Assembly: GCA_026418315.1 (NCBI GenBank)
Contig: JAOABO010000002.1
Location: 1-39,181, forward strand
From: Bacteroidia bacterium
GTDB lineage: Bacteria; Bacteroidota; Bacteroidia; B-17B0; Aurantibacillaceae
Reading direction: 5' to 3'
Length of the DNA stretch: 39,181 bases
The notes below the pieces were generated by a model. It was not told where the DNA came from. It did not search any database and worked only from the letters and a program-made list of their open reading frames with translations. Below, piece by piece: positions 8,909 through 16,744 of the stretch. Numbering within the stretch: the first letter of the stretch is position 1; every line of letters begins with the position of its first letter. Both the position numbers and the translations under genes were made by a program.

Positions 8909-9556
8909 ATGAAAAACAAAGGTTGGATAGTTGTCATTATTATTCTCATTCCATCATTAATATGGGTTTTGTTAGATGTTAGTTTAATACATTCTAAGAA
9001 ATTAAATTATTTTGGCCCTAAAAAACTTGCTGCAAATAATAAAGATACCATTTATTACTCGATTGGAGAGATAAGGTTTTTAAATGAAAACTTGCAGGAA
9101 ATGGTGTTAGACACTAATCAATATCCTATCTTTATATCCGTATTTATCAGTCCTGATTATGTCAAAGAAAAATTCAGAATAGACCAATTTGTTACAATGT
9201 GCCGATATGAACCAGATAAAATAAAACATATTCCTGTTTTTTTAATTTATCCATTTACAGATTCAAAACATATTTTTCATATCAAAGATTCTTTGCACAT
9301 AACTCTTAAAAATGTATCCTCTGTTTTTTTACCCGATAGTATATTTAATAGCGTAAAACAAAAATTCTTTTTAATGAAACCCTATTATGTAGATTATAGT
9401 TTTGCAGTACTGATAGACAAAAACAGACACATAAGAGGATACTATGATTGGAGATACGCCGATGAATTAAAAAGAACCATTCAGGAATTCAATCATCTTT
9501 TAATTAAAGAAGGATACAAATCAACATTGAGAAAAAACAAAATAGAACAAAAATGA
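8909..9556 (+). CDS. SCO/thioredoxin-fold-like membrane-anchored protein lacking metal-binding residues
   Basis: 215 residues from ATG 8909; a TTG six codons earlier overlaps the -7 box. An N-terminal anchor (GWIVVIIILIPSLIWVLLDV) precedes a domain that lines up with the SCO protein encoded next: DTIYYSIGEIRFLNENLQE against DTIYHTIGSFTLVNQFNE, and FAVLIDKNRHIRGYYD against LFLLIDKEKRIRGIYD. The CxxxC of the partner is replaced by PDYVK, and the His in its IHSE motif by Asp (VDYS), so no copper site remains. It ends by ATGA overlap with the true SCO gene, so the two are probably made together. A structural or scaffolding partner role is inference. Confidence 0.65.
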   Translation: MKNKGWIVVIIILIPSLIWVLLDVSLIHSKKLNYFGPKKLAANNKDTIYYSIGEIRFLNENLQEMVLDTNQYPIFISVFISPDYVKEKFRIDQFVTMCRYEPDKIKHIPVFLIYPFTDSKHIFHIKDSLHITLKNVSSVFLPDSIFNSVKQKFFLMKPYYVDYSFAVLIDKNRHIRGYYDWRYADELKRTIQEFNHLLIKEGYKSTLRKNKIEQK

Positions 9557-10203
9557 AACTAAAAGATGTTTTAATTGTAATAGCAGTGGTATCCGTTACT
9601 ACGTATTGTAAAAATAATTCATCAAAACAAAAAAAATTATTATTACCCATTATTGGAGAAAAAAAGATAGCAAGCATAGGCGAAAAAACAGATACTATTT
9701 ATCACACAATTGGTTCATTTACGCTTGTTAATCAGTTTAATGAGACGATAACAGATACAATCACAAAAAATAAAATTTATGTAGCAGATTTTTTCTTTGC
9801 TACATGCCAAAGTATTTGTCCAAAAATGTCTCATCAATTAAAAAGAGTGCAAGATTCTTTTGCCAATAAAAATGATTTCTTAATTCTTTCACATACCGTT
9901 AATCCTGAACACGACACAGCAGAAGTTTTAAAAAAATACGGGGAAAAATATGGTGCCATCAAAGGCAAATGGCATTTGCTTACGGGAAACAAAAAACACA
10001 TCTACGATTTAGCCCGCTATGATTATCTTGTTAATGCTGATGAAACAGAAAATGAAGGCGACCTGTTTATCCATTCCGAACTATTTTTGCTTATAGATAA
10101 AGAAAAAAGAATACGTGGAATATACGATGGAACAGATAGTTTGAAAGTTAATCAACTCATCAACGACATACACTTATTGTATAAAGAATATCAGAATGAA
10201 TGA
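9553..10203 (+). CDS. SCO1/SenC family copper chaperone / thiol-disulfide protein
   Basis: 216 residues. The hydrophobic N-terminus (MKLKDVLIVIAVVSVTTYC) ends in a Cys at 19 that may be lipidated, though the lipobox is weak. The SCO core has C85-QSI-C89-P and the distal ligand H174 in LFIHSELF, the three copper ligands of the family. SCO proteins deliver copper to the CuA site of cytochrome oxidase or keep its cysteines reduced. No oxidase subunits are in the window. Translationally coupled to the metal-site-less paralogue upstream (ATGA, 9553-9556) and overlapping the following glycosyltransferase start by eight bases, so the three genes are probably one transcript. Confidence 0.88.
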   Translation: MKLKDVLIVIAVVSVTTYCKNNSSKQKKLLLPIIGEKKIASIGEKTDTIYHTIGSFTLVNQFNETITDTITKNKIYVADFFFATCQSICPKMSHQLKRVQDSFANKNDFLILSHTVNPEHDTAEVLKKYGEKYGAIKGKWHLLTGNKKHIYDLARYDYLVNADETENEGDLFIHSELFLLIDKEKRIRGIYDGTDSLKVNQLINDIHLLYKEYQNE

Positions 10204-11338
10204 ACGGACTATTGCTGTAAATGTGCGTCATCTTATTCCAAACAAAATGGAAGGAATAGGATGGTTCTCTTATCAAATAATGAAAAGGATAACACAAAAA
10301 AATCCTGATATTCACTTCTACTTTTTGTTTGATAGAAATTTTGATACTCAATTCATTTTCTCAGATAACATTACACCCATCATACTTTCTCCACCCGCCC
10401 GACATCCTGTATTGATTTATTACTGGAATGAATGGGAAGTGCCAAATTTTTTGAATAAAATTCAACCTAATGTTTACCTTTCATTAGACGGCTTTATATC
10501 AAAAAGAGCAAAATACAAACAATATGCAGTGGTACATGACTTGAATTTTTTAGTATATCCTCAGTATTTAACATGGAGTGTAAGAAAATTATATCATTAC
10601 TTTTTTACCCAACATATACATCATGCCAACAGAATAGGTACCGTTTCAGAATTCAGCAAGTCAGAAATTATGAAATACTTTCACATTCCAGAAAGTAAGA
10701 TTGATGTGGTTTTTAGTGCCAGTAACTTAAAATTAAGAACAATTACTTCTGAAGAGCAGAATACCATTAAAACCAAGTATGCACAATCCTGCAACTACTT
10801 TTTATATGTAAGCAGTATTCATCCAAGAAAAAATGTGACTGGCATTATAAAAGCATTTGATAAATATAAATCGCTTGTCAATACAAATGATAAGCTACTC
10901 ATTGTAGGCAGATTTTTTTGGGGAAAAGAAGAAATTATGAATGTAGTTCAAAGTTCAAAACATAAAGACGACATTATTTTTACAGGTAGGTTAGACGACA
11001 ATGAAAGTATGCTTTTGATGAAGTTTGCAAAAGCCCTGCTATTAGTTTCTTTCTACGAAGGTTTTGGCGTTCCTGTAATAGAATCTATGCAATTAGGCAC
11101 ACCAGTTATTACATCCAATACCACCGCATTAAACGAAATAAGCGGCGATGCAGCTATAAAAGTCAATCCGGAAAATACTGATGAAATAGCCAATGCCATG
11201 AAAATTATTCATGAACATCCTGAATTAGTAAAGCAGCTCATCAACAAAGGTTTGCAACAGGCAGAAAAATTTAGTTGGGATATTTCTGCAAACTTGCTTT
11301 GGAATGGCGTACAAAAATTATTGTCAGCTAATAATTAA
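10196..11338 (+). CDS. Glycosyltransferase family 4 (GT-B)
   Basis: 380 residues, cytoplasmic. The N-terminal half has a GT4 start (IAVNVRHLIPNKMEGIGWFS, with a glycine-containing acceptor loop) and a mid-region VHDLNFLVYPQ. The C-terminal half has the GT4 nucleotide-sugar domain: YVSSIHPRKNVTGIIKAF, the GRLDDNESM turn, and the E-x7-E region SFYEGFGVPVIESMQLGTPV. It transfers a sugar from an activated donor to a glycan or lipid acceptor; the substrate cannot be told. The ATG at 10196 overlaps the end of the SCO gene. A polysaccharide-deacetylase-like gene lies downstream, suggesting an envelope-glycan setting. Confidence 0.9.
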   Translation: MNERTIAVNVRHLIPNKMEGIGWFSYQIMKRITQKNPDIHFYFLFDRNFDTQFIFSDNITPIILSPPARHPVLIYYWNEWEVPNFLNKIQPNVYLSLDGFISKRAKYKQYAVVHDLNFLVYPQYLTWSVRKLYHYFFTQHIHHANRIGTVSEFSKSEIMKYFHIPESKIDVVFSASNLKLRTITSEEQNTIKTKYAQSCNYFLYVSSIHPRKNVTGIIKAFDKYKSLVNTNDKLLIVGRFFWGKEEIMNVVQSSKHKDDIIFTGRLDDNESMLLMKFAKALLLVSFYEGFGVPVIESMQLGTPVITSNTTALNEISGDAAIKVNPENTDEIANAMKIIHEHPELVKQLINKGLQQAEKFSWDISANLLWNGVQKLLSANN

Positions 11339-11344
11339 AAACAT

Positions 11345-11352
11345 TACTTTTG
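11345..11352 (+). promoter_or_regulatory. -7 box TACTTTTG, leaderless arrangement
   Basis: Perfect TAnnTTTG lying exactly six bases before the ATG at 11359. Transcription would start at or within a few bases of the start codon. The same geometry recurs at 19846-19862. Confidence 0.65.
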
Positions 11353-11358
11353 TATATC

Positions 11359-11649
11359 ATGAAAATACTCAAAGTTATATCAGCATTACTAATTATATCA
11401 TGGGTGCCCTACTATACAATCGCTCAAAATGACGACATGGTAGGTTCAAACAGAAAACCCAAAATTTGGAAAAAGTGGAAAAAAAAAGAAAGATATAACA
11501 GCGAACCATTTAATCCTTATCTGAAAAAAAAGAAAAGTGATTTACCTTCTGCAAAAATGGCAAAACAAGATAAAAGAGAACTGAGAAGGCAAAAACGTTT
11601 AGCTAAAAAACAAATGAAAAAAAACAAAAAAGCATATAACAAAAATTAA
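11359..11649 (+). CDS. Small secreted highly basic protein
   Basis: 96 residues from ATG 11359. A signal peptide (MKILKVISALLIISWVPYYTIA-Q) is followed by a mature part of about 73 residues with many Lys and Arg (IWKKWKKKERYN; KRELRRQKRLAKKQMKKNKK). A central FNPYLKKKKSDLPSAKMAKQ resembles small hypothetical proteins that recur in Bacteroidota as N-P-[YF]-L-K-K...PSA...RREL...RQKR; that is from memory and unverified. No catalytic motif. The charge suggests binding to acidic surface glycans, lipid A or nucleic acid, which is inference. It has its own promoter and lies between a glycosyltransferase and a deacetylase-like gene. Confidence 0.7.
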   Translation: MKILKVISALLIISWVPYYTIAQNDDMVGSNRKPKIWKKWKKKERYNSEPFNPYLKKKKSDLPSAKMAKQDKRELRRQKRLAKKQMKKNKKAYNKN

Positions 11650-11658
11650 TGCCTCTAC

Positions 11659-12957
11659 ATGTTTTCTATTGATAGTTTATTTCATACCAATATTTCTGAA
11701 TCTCCTGAAATAATTATTTATTCCGAATTTATCAGCCCCCGCCTAAAATACACCCTTGATTTTATATTTAAAACCGTATTACAAAAAAATTATTATCTTA
11801 CTACCCATATATCAGAACTGCTGCATTCAGATAAAATAAAAATTAATTATTCTAAAAAATATTTTGACAACGTTATTAATATTTTCCCTTTACACTTACT
11901 TCAGGTAAATGCTATTGAAAAAAATTTTAATCCCCACTTTTTAGCCCATACTACCACTCATTATTATAAAGATATTTTTTCAGAAGTTTTCTATTTTATT
12001 TCAAGATATGAAGAGTGGCAAAATAACTATACCAAAGATACTCACCAACGTTTTGAAAAAAAATCAAGTATATTAAAAGATACCCTGCATCAACCTGTAA
12101 TTGATATTTCTATCAATGAGTTGAAAAGTTTTATTCAAAAATATTATCCCTCTTTTCAAACCCAATATATTTACAAAGAAATTCTTACTTTTGACTTAGA
12201 TAATATTTTAGCATTCAAAGGAAAACATTTTTTTCGCACGATAGCCGCCCTCTTAAAGCACATTGTAAAAAAAGAATCTATTCTGCTGCATGAAAGAATA
12301 CAAACATTATTCCATCAAAAAAACGATCCTTTGGAAGAGGTTTACAATTTTATTCAAGAACTATCCAAGCACTATCCAATAATTTTTTTTATTTTATGCC
12401 GGTCTGATACATCATTTGACCGGGCTGCTCACCTGTCTCATTCTGATACTCAAAAAACTATCAACAAATTAAAAAATTTTGCTCATATAGGTTTACACCC
12501 ATCGTATTACTCATTAAACAAATTAGAAATAATACAAAAAGAAAAACAGCTTTTAGAACAAACAATAAAAGAAAAAATAATTGCCAGTCGTCAGCATTAT
12601 TTAAGAACGGATATTACCATTACCCCCAAACTTCTTATTCAAGCCGGCATTCAATACGATTTTACAATGGGTTTTGCTTCTGACAAGGGCTTTAGGGCAG
12701 GAACATCTTATCCTTTCTATTACTATGATTTTGAAAATGAAAAAGTTGAAAATTTATTATTTATTCCGTTCTCAGTCATGGACGGCGCTTACTTAAATTA
12801 TCAAGCCACCTCTTCGGAAATAGCCATTGAACATATCAAACAGATTAAACACATTATTCAAAAAAATGGGGGATATTATATACCATTGTTTCACGAAATG
12901 ACACTTTGCCCATTATTTAATCCATCAGCTTACCTATGGAAATCGCTTTTTGAATAA
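11659..12957 (+). CDS. Polysaccharide deacetylase-like protein (NodB-fold, DUF7033-type N-terminus)
   Basis: 432 residues, no signal peptide. The first 165 residues form an N-terminal domain common to Bacteroidota deacetylase-like proteins (SEVFYFISRYEEW). The rest follows the NodB fold: LTFDLDN (176-182) in place of the first Asp motif, HIGLHPSYYS with H276 and H280, SRQHYLR, DFTMGFASDKGFRAGTSYPF and a terminal PLFHEMT. The metal-binding residues are present in altered form, as is normal for this subgroup. Expected to remove acetyl groups from a surface or exopolysaccharide, or to be a relative acting on another carbohydrate. It starts nine bases after the small basic protein and ends convergently six bases from the exonuclease gene. 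Confidence 0.8.
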   Translation: MFSIDSLFHTNISESPEIIIYSEFISPRLKYTLDFIFKTVLQKNYYLTTHISELLHSDKIKINYSKKYFDNVINIFPLHLLQVNAIEKNFNPHFLAHTTTHYYKDIFSEVFYFISRYEEWQNNYTKDTHQRFEKKSSILKDTLHQPVIDISINELKSFIQKYYPSFQTQYIYKEILTFDLDNILAFKGKHFFRTIAALLKHIVKKESILLHERIQTLFHQKNDPLEEVYNFIQELSKHYPIIFFILCRSDTSFDRAAHLSHSDTQKTINKLKNFAHIGLHPSYYSLNKLEIIQKEKQLLEQTIKEKIIASRQHYLRTDITITPKLLIQAGIQYDFTMGFASDKGFRAGTSYPFYYYDFENEKVENLLFIPFSVMDGAYLNYQATSSEIAIEHIKQIKHIIQKNGGYYIPLFHEMTLCPLFNPSAYLWKSLFE

Positions 12958-12963
12958 GTAGAA

Positions 12964-13626
12964 TTACTTTATTTCATTTAATTTCTTATACACCTCTATT
13001 AAAGTTACTACGTCTTTTTTACAATAACTTTCTATTTTGTCCATATTATTGTCTTCATAATAAACCTTTGCAATCATGCTCCCATCTAATTCTTCTTTTG
13101 GAGAGTCCAATCCAAATACGTACGCCAACAAATCAAGAGAAGTATAATTTTTAAAATCTCCGAATTTCCACATATCCATAGTGTCTAATAAAACATCTCT
13201 TCTGCTATGCTTCAAAATATCAGGTACAGAAATACCGTTTATTAACATTCTTCTGCATAGAAAAGGAAAATCAAATTCCCTGCCATTATGGGCACATAAA
13301 TTATATTCCACGTTGTATGTCTTAAATACATGCTGATAAAACTTATACAAAACCTGATTGAATTCTGACAACAGTTCTTTTTCATTATCATTACTCAATG
13401 CTTTCACCTGAATTTGCCCATTTTTATCTACATATCCAAGACCAATGCAAATCACTTTTGCAAATTCAGAATAAATACCGGCTTTAGAATATTGGGCTTC
13501 AGGGTCTATTTCAGGATTATATTTCCATTTTGCATCCCAAAGTTTTCTTTCTTTTTCTGATAACTCCGAATATCTGTATTTTATAGGAACGGTTTCAATA
13601 TCTAAAAACAATATTTTTTGAATCAT
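12964..13626 (-). CDS. DEDD-type 3'-5' exonuclease (PolB-like, DNA_pol_B_exo2 family)
   Basis: 220 residues from ATG 13626 (a TTG two codons earlier is the alternative). Exo I motif FLDIETVP has D9 and E11. Exo II is CAHNGREFDFPFLCRR with D119. Exo III is YCKKDVVTL with D205 and the Tyr four residues before. Together they give the DEDD set of polymerase-associated exonucleases. No polymerase domain is attached. Likely acts on single-stranded DNA or RNA ends in repair or decay; the substrate is not known for this family. Third gene of a leftward group after the E1 dehydrogenase and the DUF4468-like protein, with a 32-base gap from the latter. Confidence 0.88.
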   Translation of the reverse strand: MIQKILFLDIETVPIKYRYSELSEKERKLWDAKWKYNPEIDPEAQYSKAGIYSEFAKVICIGLGYVDKNGQIQVKALSNDNEKELLSEFNQVLYKFYQHVFKTYNVEYNLCAHNGREFDFPFLCRRMLINGISVPDILKHSRRDVLLDTMDMWKFGDFKNYTSLDLLAYVFGLDSPKEELDGSMIAKVYYEDNNMDKIESYCKKDVVTLIEVYKKLNEIK

Positions 13627-13658
13627 ATACAATCCAACTCGTAATAAATATCACTTGT

Positions 13659-14207
13659 TTACCAATCTTCTGAAACCGTTTTGACGGGAGTAGACATAGC
13701 ATCTTTTATATCTTCGACTACTATGTTAGCATCTTTGATGGCTTCACCTTTTATTTTTTTCCAGGTCATTTCAGGCAAAAACATACTCCCACATTCGGCA
13801 ATGTCTTTACTGATATCTCCACCTGAATGTTTCCCATTATCTGCTATATGTCTGATTTTATTAATTGTATATTTATACTTTCCGTCTTTTGTTTCTATTT
13901 TTACATGCATGATTATTTTCCCTGTAAAATCATGCGATGGATTTAATTCTTTTGGTTTAATCTTAAACTCCACATCTGCTTCCACTTTAGATGTACCACC
14001 CACAGCATTCACTTTTTCATATTTAGGATGCTTCTTTTGTGCCCATGCCGTGGCGCGGCCTGTTAGTTCTTTAACAGATACAGAATCTTTAATAATGATT
14101 TCGGTAATAGTAAACCCATCATCAGTGGCTATAGATTGTTGAGCAAAATTATTTTGGCAAAACATCAACACCATTAAACAAACTAATAAAAAATTTTTAT
14201 GCTTCAT
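13659..14207 (-). CDS. Secreted DUF4468-like protein
   Basis: 182 residues from ATG 14207; an in-frame ATG two codons earlier (14213) is also possible. A signal peptide (MKHKNFLLVCLMVLMF..., cleavage near NFA-Q) precedes one alpha/beta domain: a helix with ELTGRATAWAQKKHP, strands TSKVEADVEFKIKP, and FTGKIIMHVKIETKDGKYKY followed by INKIRHIADNG. This strand pattern resembles the DUF4468 (TBP-like fold) domain common in Bacteroidota secreted proteins; function unknown. Starts 15 bases after the E1 dehydrogenase stop, so probably cotranscribed with it. Confidence 0.6.
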   Translation of the reverse strand: MKHKNFLLVCLMVLMFCQNNFAQQSIATDDGFTITEIIIKDSVSVKELTGRATAWAQKKHPKYEKVNAVGGTSKVEADVEFKIKPKELNPSHDFTGKIIMHVKIETKDGKYKYTINKIRHIADNGKHSGGDISKDIAECGSMFLPEMTWKKIKGEAIKDANIVVEDIKDAMSTPVKTVSEDW

Positions 14208-14222
14208 AATCATAATTAAAAA

Positions 14223-16640
14223 TTAATATATTGAAGGGTACCGATATGGATTGCTTTCATGCATTATATTGTACACAGCTTCAAAAACATCATCTGCACT
14301 GGGTTTAGAAAAATAATCTCCATCTGTTGCATAAGCAGGCCTGTGTTCTTTAGATGTGATGGTTACAGGCGGAGAATCAATATACTGATAGGCACCTTGG
14401 TCTTCCAGAATTTTTTTCAAAATATAAGCCGATGCTCCACCAGGCACATCTTCATCTAAAATTACTAAACGATTGGTTTTTTTAATTGATTCCAAAATGG
14501 TATGATGAATGTCAAAAGGTAATAAAGTTTGAACATCTATGAGCTCTACTGATATATTGTGTTCTTTTAACCATATAACAGCTTCTTGTGCTATTCTAAC
14601 ACAAGAACCATAAGTAACTAAAGTAATGTCTTCACCTTCTTGTAATACTTCAGGTATTCCAAGTGGTACTCTGAATTCTCCTAAATTAACAGGAAGTTTT
14701 TCTTTTAATCTATAACCATTTAAGGGCTCAATAATTAATGCTGTATCATCAGACCTCAGTAAGGTATTATAAAATCCTGCTGCCTGAGTGGCATTTCTTG
14801 GCACACATACATAAATACCTCTACACGCATGTAATATCATGCCCATAGGCGAACCACTGTGCCATACACCTTCTAATCTATGTCCGCGTGTTCTGATTAT
14901 TACAGGGGCTTTTTGCGTACCTTTAGATCTCCATCTTACAGTAGCCAAATCATCACTCATAATCTGAAGAGCATATAGTAAATAATCTAAATACTGTATT
15001 TCTGCTATTGGTCTCAAACCTCTCATAGCTAAACCAATGGCTTGTCCTAAAATAGTGGCTTCACGAATTCCTGTATCAAACACTCTTATTTCTCCATACT
15101 TTTCCTGCATTTTCTCTAATCCCTGATTAACATCTCCTATTCTACCACTATCTTCACCAAAAATAAGCACTTCCGGATACTTTGCTAAAATAGCATCAAA
15201 ATTATCTCTTAATACTATTCGTGCATCCACCATCTTTGAATCTTCAGAATACTCAGGTAATACAGGCGATACTTTCAAAGCGCTCCACTGTGTTTCTGAA
15301 TATAAATCCGAACCATATACCTTACGCGCTTCTTCTGTTTTATCTTTTATCCAATGAATCAGTTTTTGCTTTGATTCAAATTGTTCTGATTTTATTAGTC
15401 GTAAAATTTTTTTAACTGCCTGATGTATGTCTTTTCTGATAGGTTCTTTGATAGACAAAAGTTCTTTTTTGACGCCTTGTATAACATCTTTATACTCACT
15501 TTGTTCGGCAATTTCATCAAAACAATCAGCAACATATTTTCTTTCTTCAAGAATTGGAGAAAGGTATGCTTGCCAGGCCTTGTTTTTGGCTTCCAATACT
15601 CTTTGTTTAGCAGTTTCTTCTATTTCAACAAGTTCATTATCAGTAGCAAAGCCAGATGATAAAATCCACTCTCGCATTTTTTTTATACCATCAAAATCAG
15701 CTTCCCACTGTAATCTCTCTTTTGACTTATATCTTTCATGAGAACCTGATGTGCTATGTCCTTGTGGCTGTGTAACTTCATCTACATGTATGAGTACAGG
15801 CACATGTTCCTGACGGGCAATTTGCTCTGCTTTTTCGTATGTTTCTATGAGTTGCACATAATCCCACCCTTTCACATAAAATATCTCAAACCCAGGTGTG
15901 TTTTCGGTTCTTTGAAATCCTTTTAATGCCTCGGAAATAGATTGCTTGATAGTTTGATATTTTTTCTGAACAGATATTCCGTGCCCGTCGTCCCAAACAG
16001 AAACAATCATAGGCACCTGTAATACGCCTGCTGCATTCAATGTTTCCCAAAATAATCCTTCAGATGTACTGGCATCTCCAATTGTTCCAAAAGCAATTTC
16101 GTTTCCTTTATTAGAAAACCTTAAAAAATCACCTTTTTGCAATGCAGGATTGTTTCTGTAAAAAAAAGACGCATACGCTAGCCCTAACAAACGCGGCATC
16201 TGACTTCCGGTTGGAGAAACATCTGCAGATGAATTTTTGAGTTTTACTAAACTTTTCCAACTTCCATCTTCATTTAGTAAAGGAGTAGCATAATGTCCGC
16301 CCATTTGTCGTCCGCCACTGGTTGGCTCATATTTCAAATCTGTATGTGCATAAAGCCCCGCAAACCATTGTTCAATGGTAAGAGCATTAATTGCAAACAT
16401 AAAAGTTTGATCTCTGTAATATCCGCTTCTGAAATCACCGGGCTTAAAAACCTTTGCCATAGCCAATTGAGGTAATTCTTTTCCATCTCCAAATATTCCA
16501 AACTTGGCCTTACCTGTTAATACTTCTTTTCTTCCCAATAAGCTGGTTTGACGGCTTTCATTAGCAATACGATAGTCTTCTAAAACAATTTTTTTCAGTT
16601 CTTCAAAAGTAATTTTTTCTTGTTGATGAGTAGCAGACAT
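14223..16640 (-). CDS. Fused E1 alpha/beta subunit of a 2-oxoacid dehydrogenase complex
   Basis: 805 residues. The first ~380 are E1 alpha: YRDQTFMFAI, SGGRQMGGHY, and the thiamine-diphosphate motif G188-D189-ASTSEG; the later NN pair of the motif reads DD (SVWDDGHGIS), as I recall for this fused subgroup. After a helical linker, residues from about 455 are E1 beta: FGEDSGRIGDVNQG, FDTGIREATILGQAIG, EIQYLDYLLYALQ, and the transketolase C-terminal domain (VTYGSCVRIAQEA; LPFDIHHTI; DEDVPGGASAYI). It decarboxylates a branched-chain or related 2-oxoacid and transfers the acyl group to a lipoylated E2. No E2 or E3 gene is nearby. Head of the leftward operon with its own -7 box. Confidence 0.92.
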   Translation of the reverse strand: MSATHQQEKITFEELKKIVLEDYRIANESRQTSLLGRKEVLTGKAKFGIFGDGKELPQLAMAKVFKPGDFRSGYYRDQTFMFAINALTIEQWFAGLYAHTDLKYEPTSGGRQMGGHYATPLLNEDGSWKSLVKLKNSSADVSPTGSQMPRLLGLAYASFFYRNNPALQKGDFLRFSNKGNEIAFGTIGDASTSEGLFWETLNAAGVLQVPMIVSVWDDGHGISVQKKYQTIKQSISEALKGFQRTENTPGFEIFYVKGWDYVQLIETYEKAEQIARQEHVPVLIHVDEVTQPQGHSTSGSHERYKSKERLQWEADFDGIKKMREWILSSGFATDNELVEIEETAKQRVLEAKNKAWQAYLSPILEERKYVADCFDEIAEQSEYKDVIQGVKKELLSIKEPIRKDIHQAVKKILRLIKSEQFESKQKLIHWIKDKTEEARKVYGSDLYSETQWSALKVSPVLPEYSEDSKMVDARIVLRDNFDAILAKYPEVLIFGEDSGRIGDVNQGLEKMQEKYGEIRVFDTGIREATILGQAIGLAMRGLRPIAEIQYLDYLLYALQIMSDDLATVRWRSKGTQKAPVIIRTRGHRLEGVWHSGSPMGMILHACRGIYVCVPRNATQAAGFYNTLLRSDDTALIIEPLNGYRLKEKLPVNLGEFRVPLGIPEVLQEGEDITLVTYGSCVRIAQEAVIWLKEHNISVELIDVQTLLPFDIHHTILESIKKTNRLVILDEDVPGGASAYILKKILEDQGAYQYIDSPPVTITSKEHRPAYATDGDYFSKPSADDVFEAVYNIMHESNPYRYPSIY

Positions 16641-16663
16641 TACACTTATTTTTAGTCCCTTAC

Positions 16664-16671
16664 AAACTTAC
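16664..16671 (-). promoter_or_regulatory. -7 box TAAGTTTG for the E1 dehydrogenase operon
   Basis: Perfect TAnnTTTG on the minus strand, 23 bases before the ATG at 16640. The divergent gene's box (16725-16732) is 53 bp away, and both boxes are followed by TAAGG. Confidence 0.65.
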
Positions 16672-16724
16672 GGAATATATTAGTTATGTGCAAAATAAAT
16701 TTTTTCAGAGGATTTTTTATTTCC

Positions 16725-16732
16725 TACTTTTG
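16725..16732 (+). promoter_or_regulatory. -7 box TACTTTTG for tandem copy 1
   Basis: Perfect TAnnTTTG, 12 bases before the ATG at 16745. The block from about 16713 to 16752 is nearly the same as the promoter and start of copy 2 (17733-17774). Confidence 0.7.
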
Positions 16733-16744
16733 TAAGGAAAAAAT

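Noticed and set aside
13681..14142. 153-residue open frame opposite the DUF4468-like gene
   Set aside because: It lies wholly antisense to a gene with a clear signal peptide and good codon use; a shadow frame.
15427..15741. Open frames antisense to the linker of the fused E1 gene
   Set aside because: The sense strand encodes a well-conserved enzyme; no promoter or start context on the other strand.
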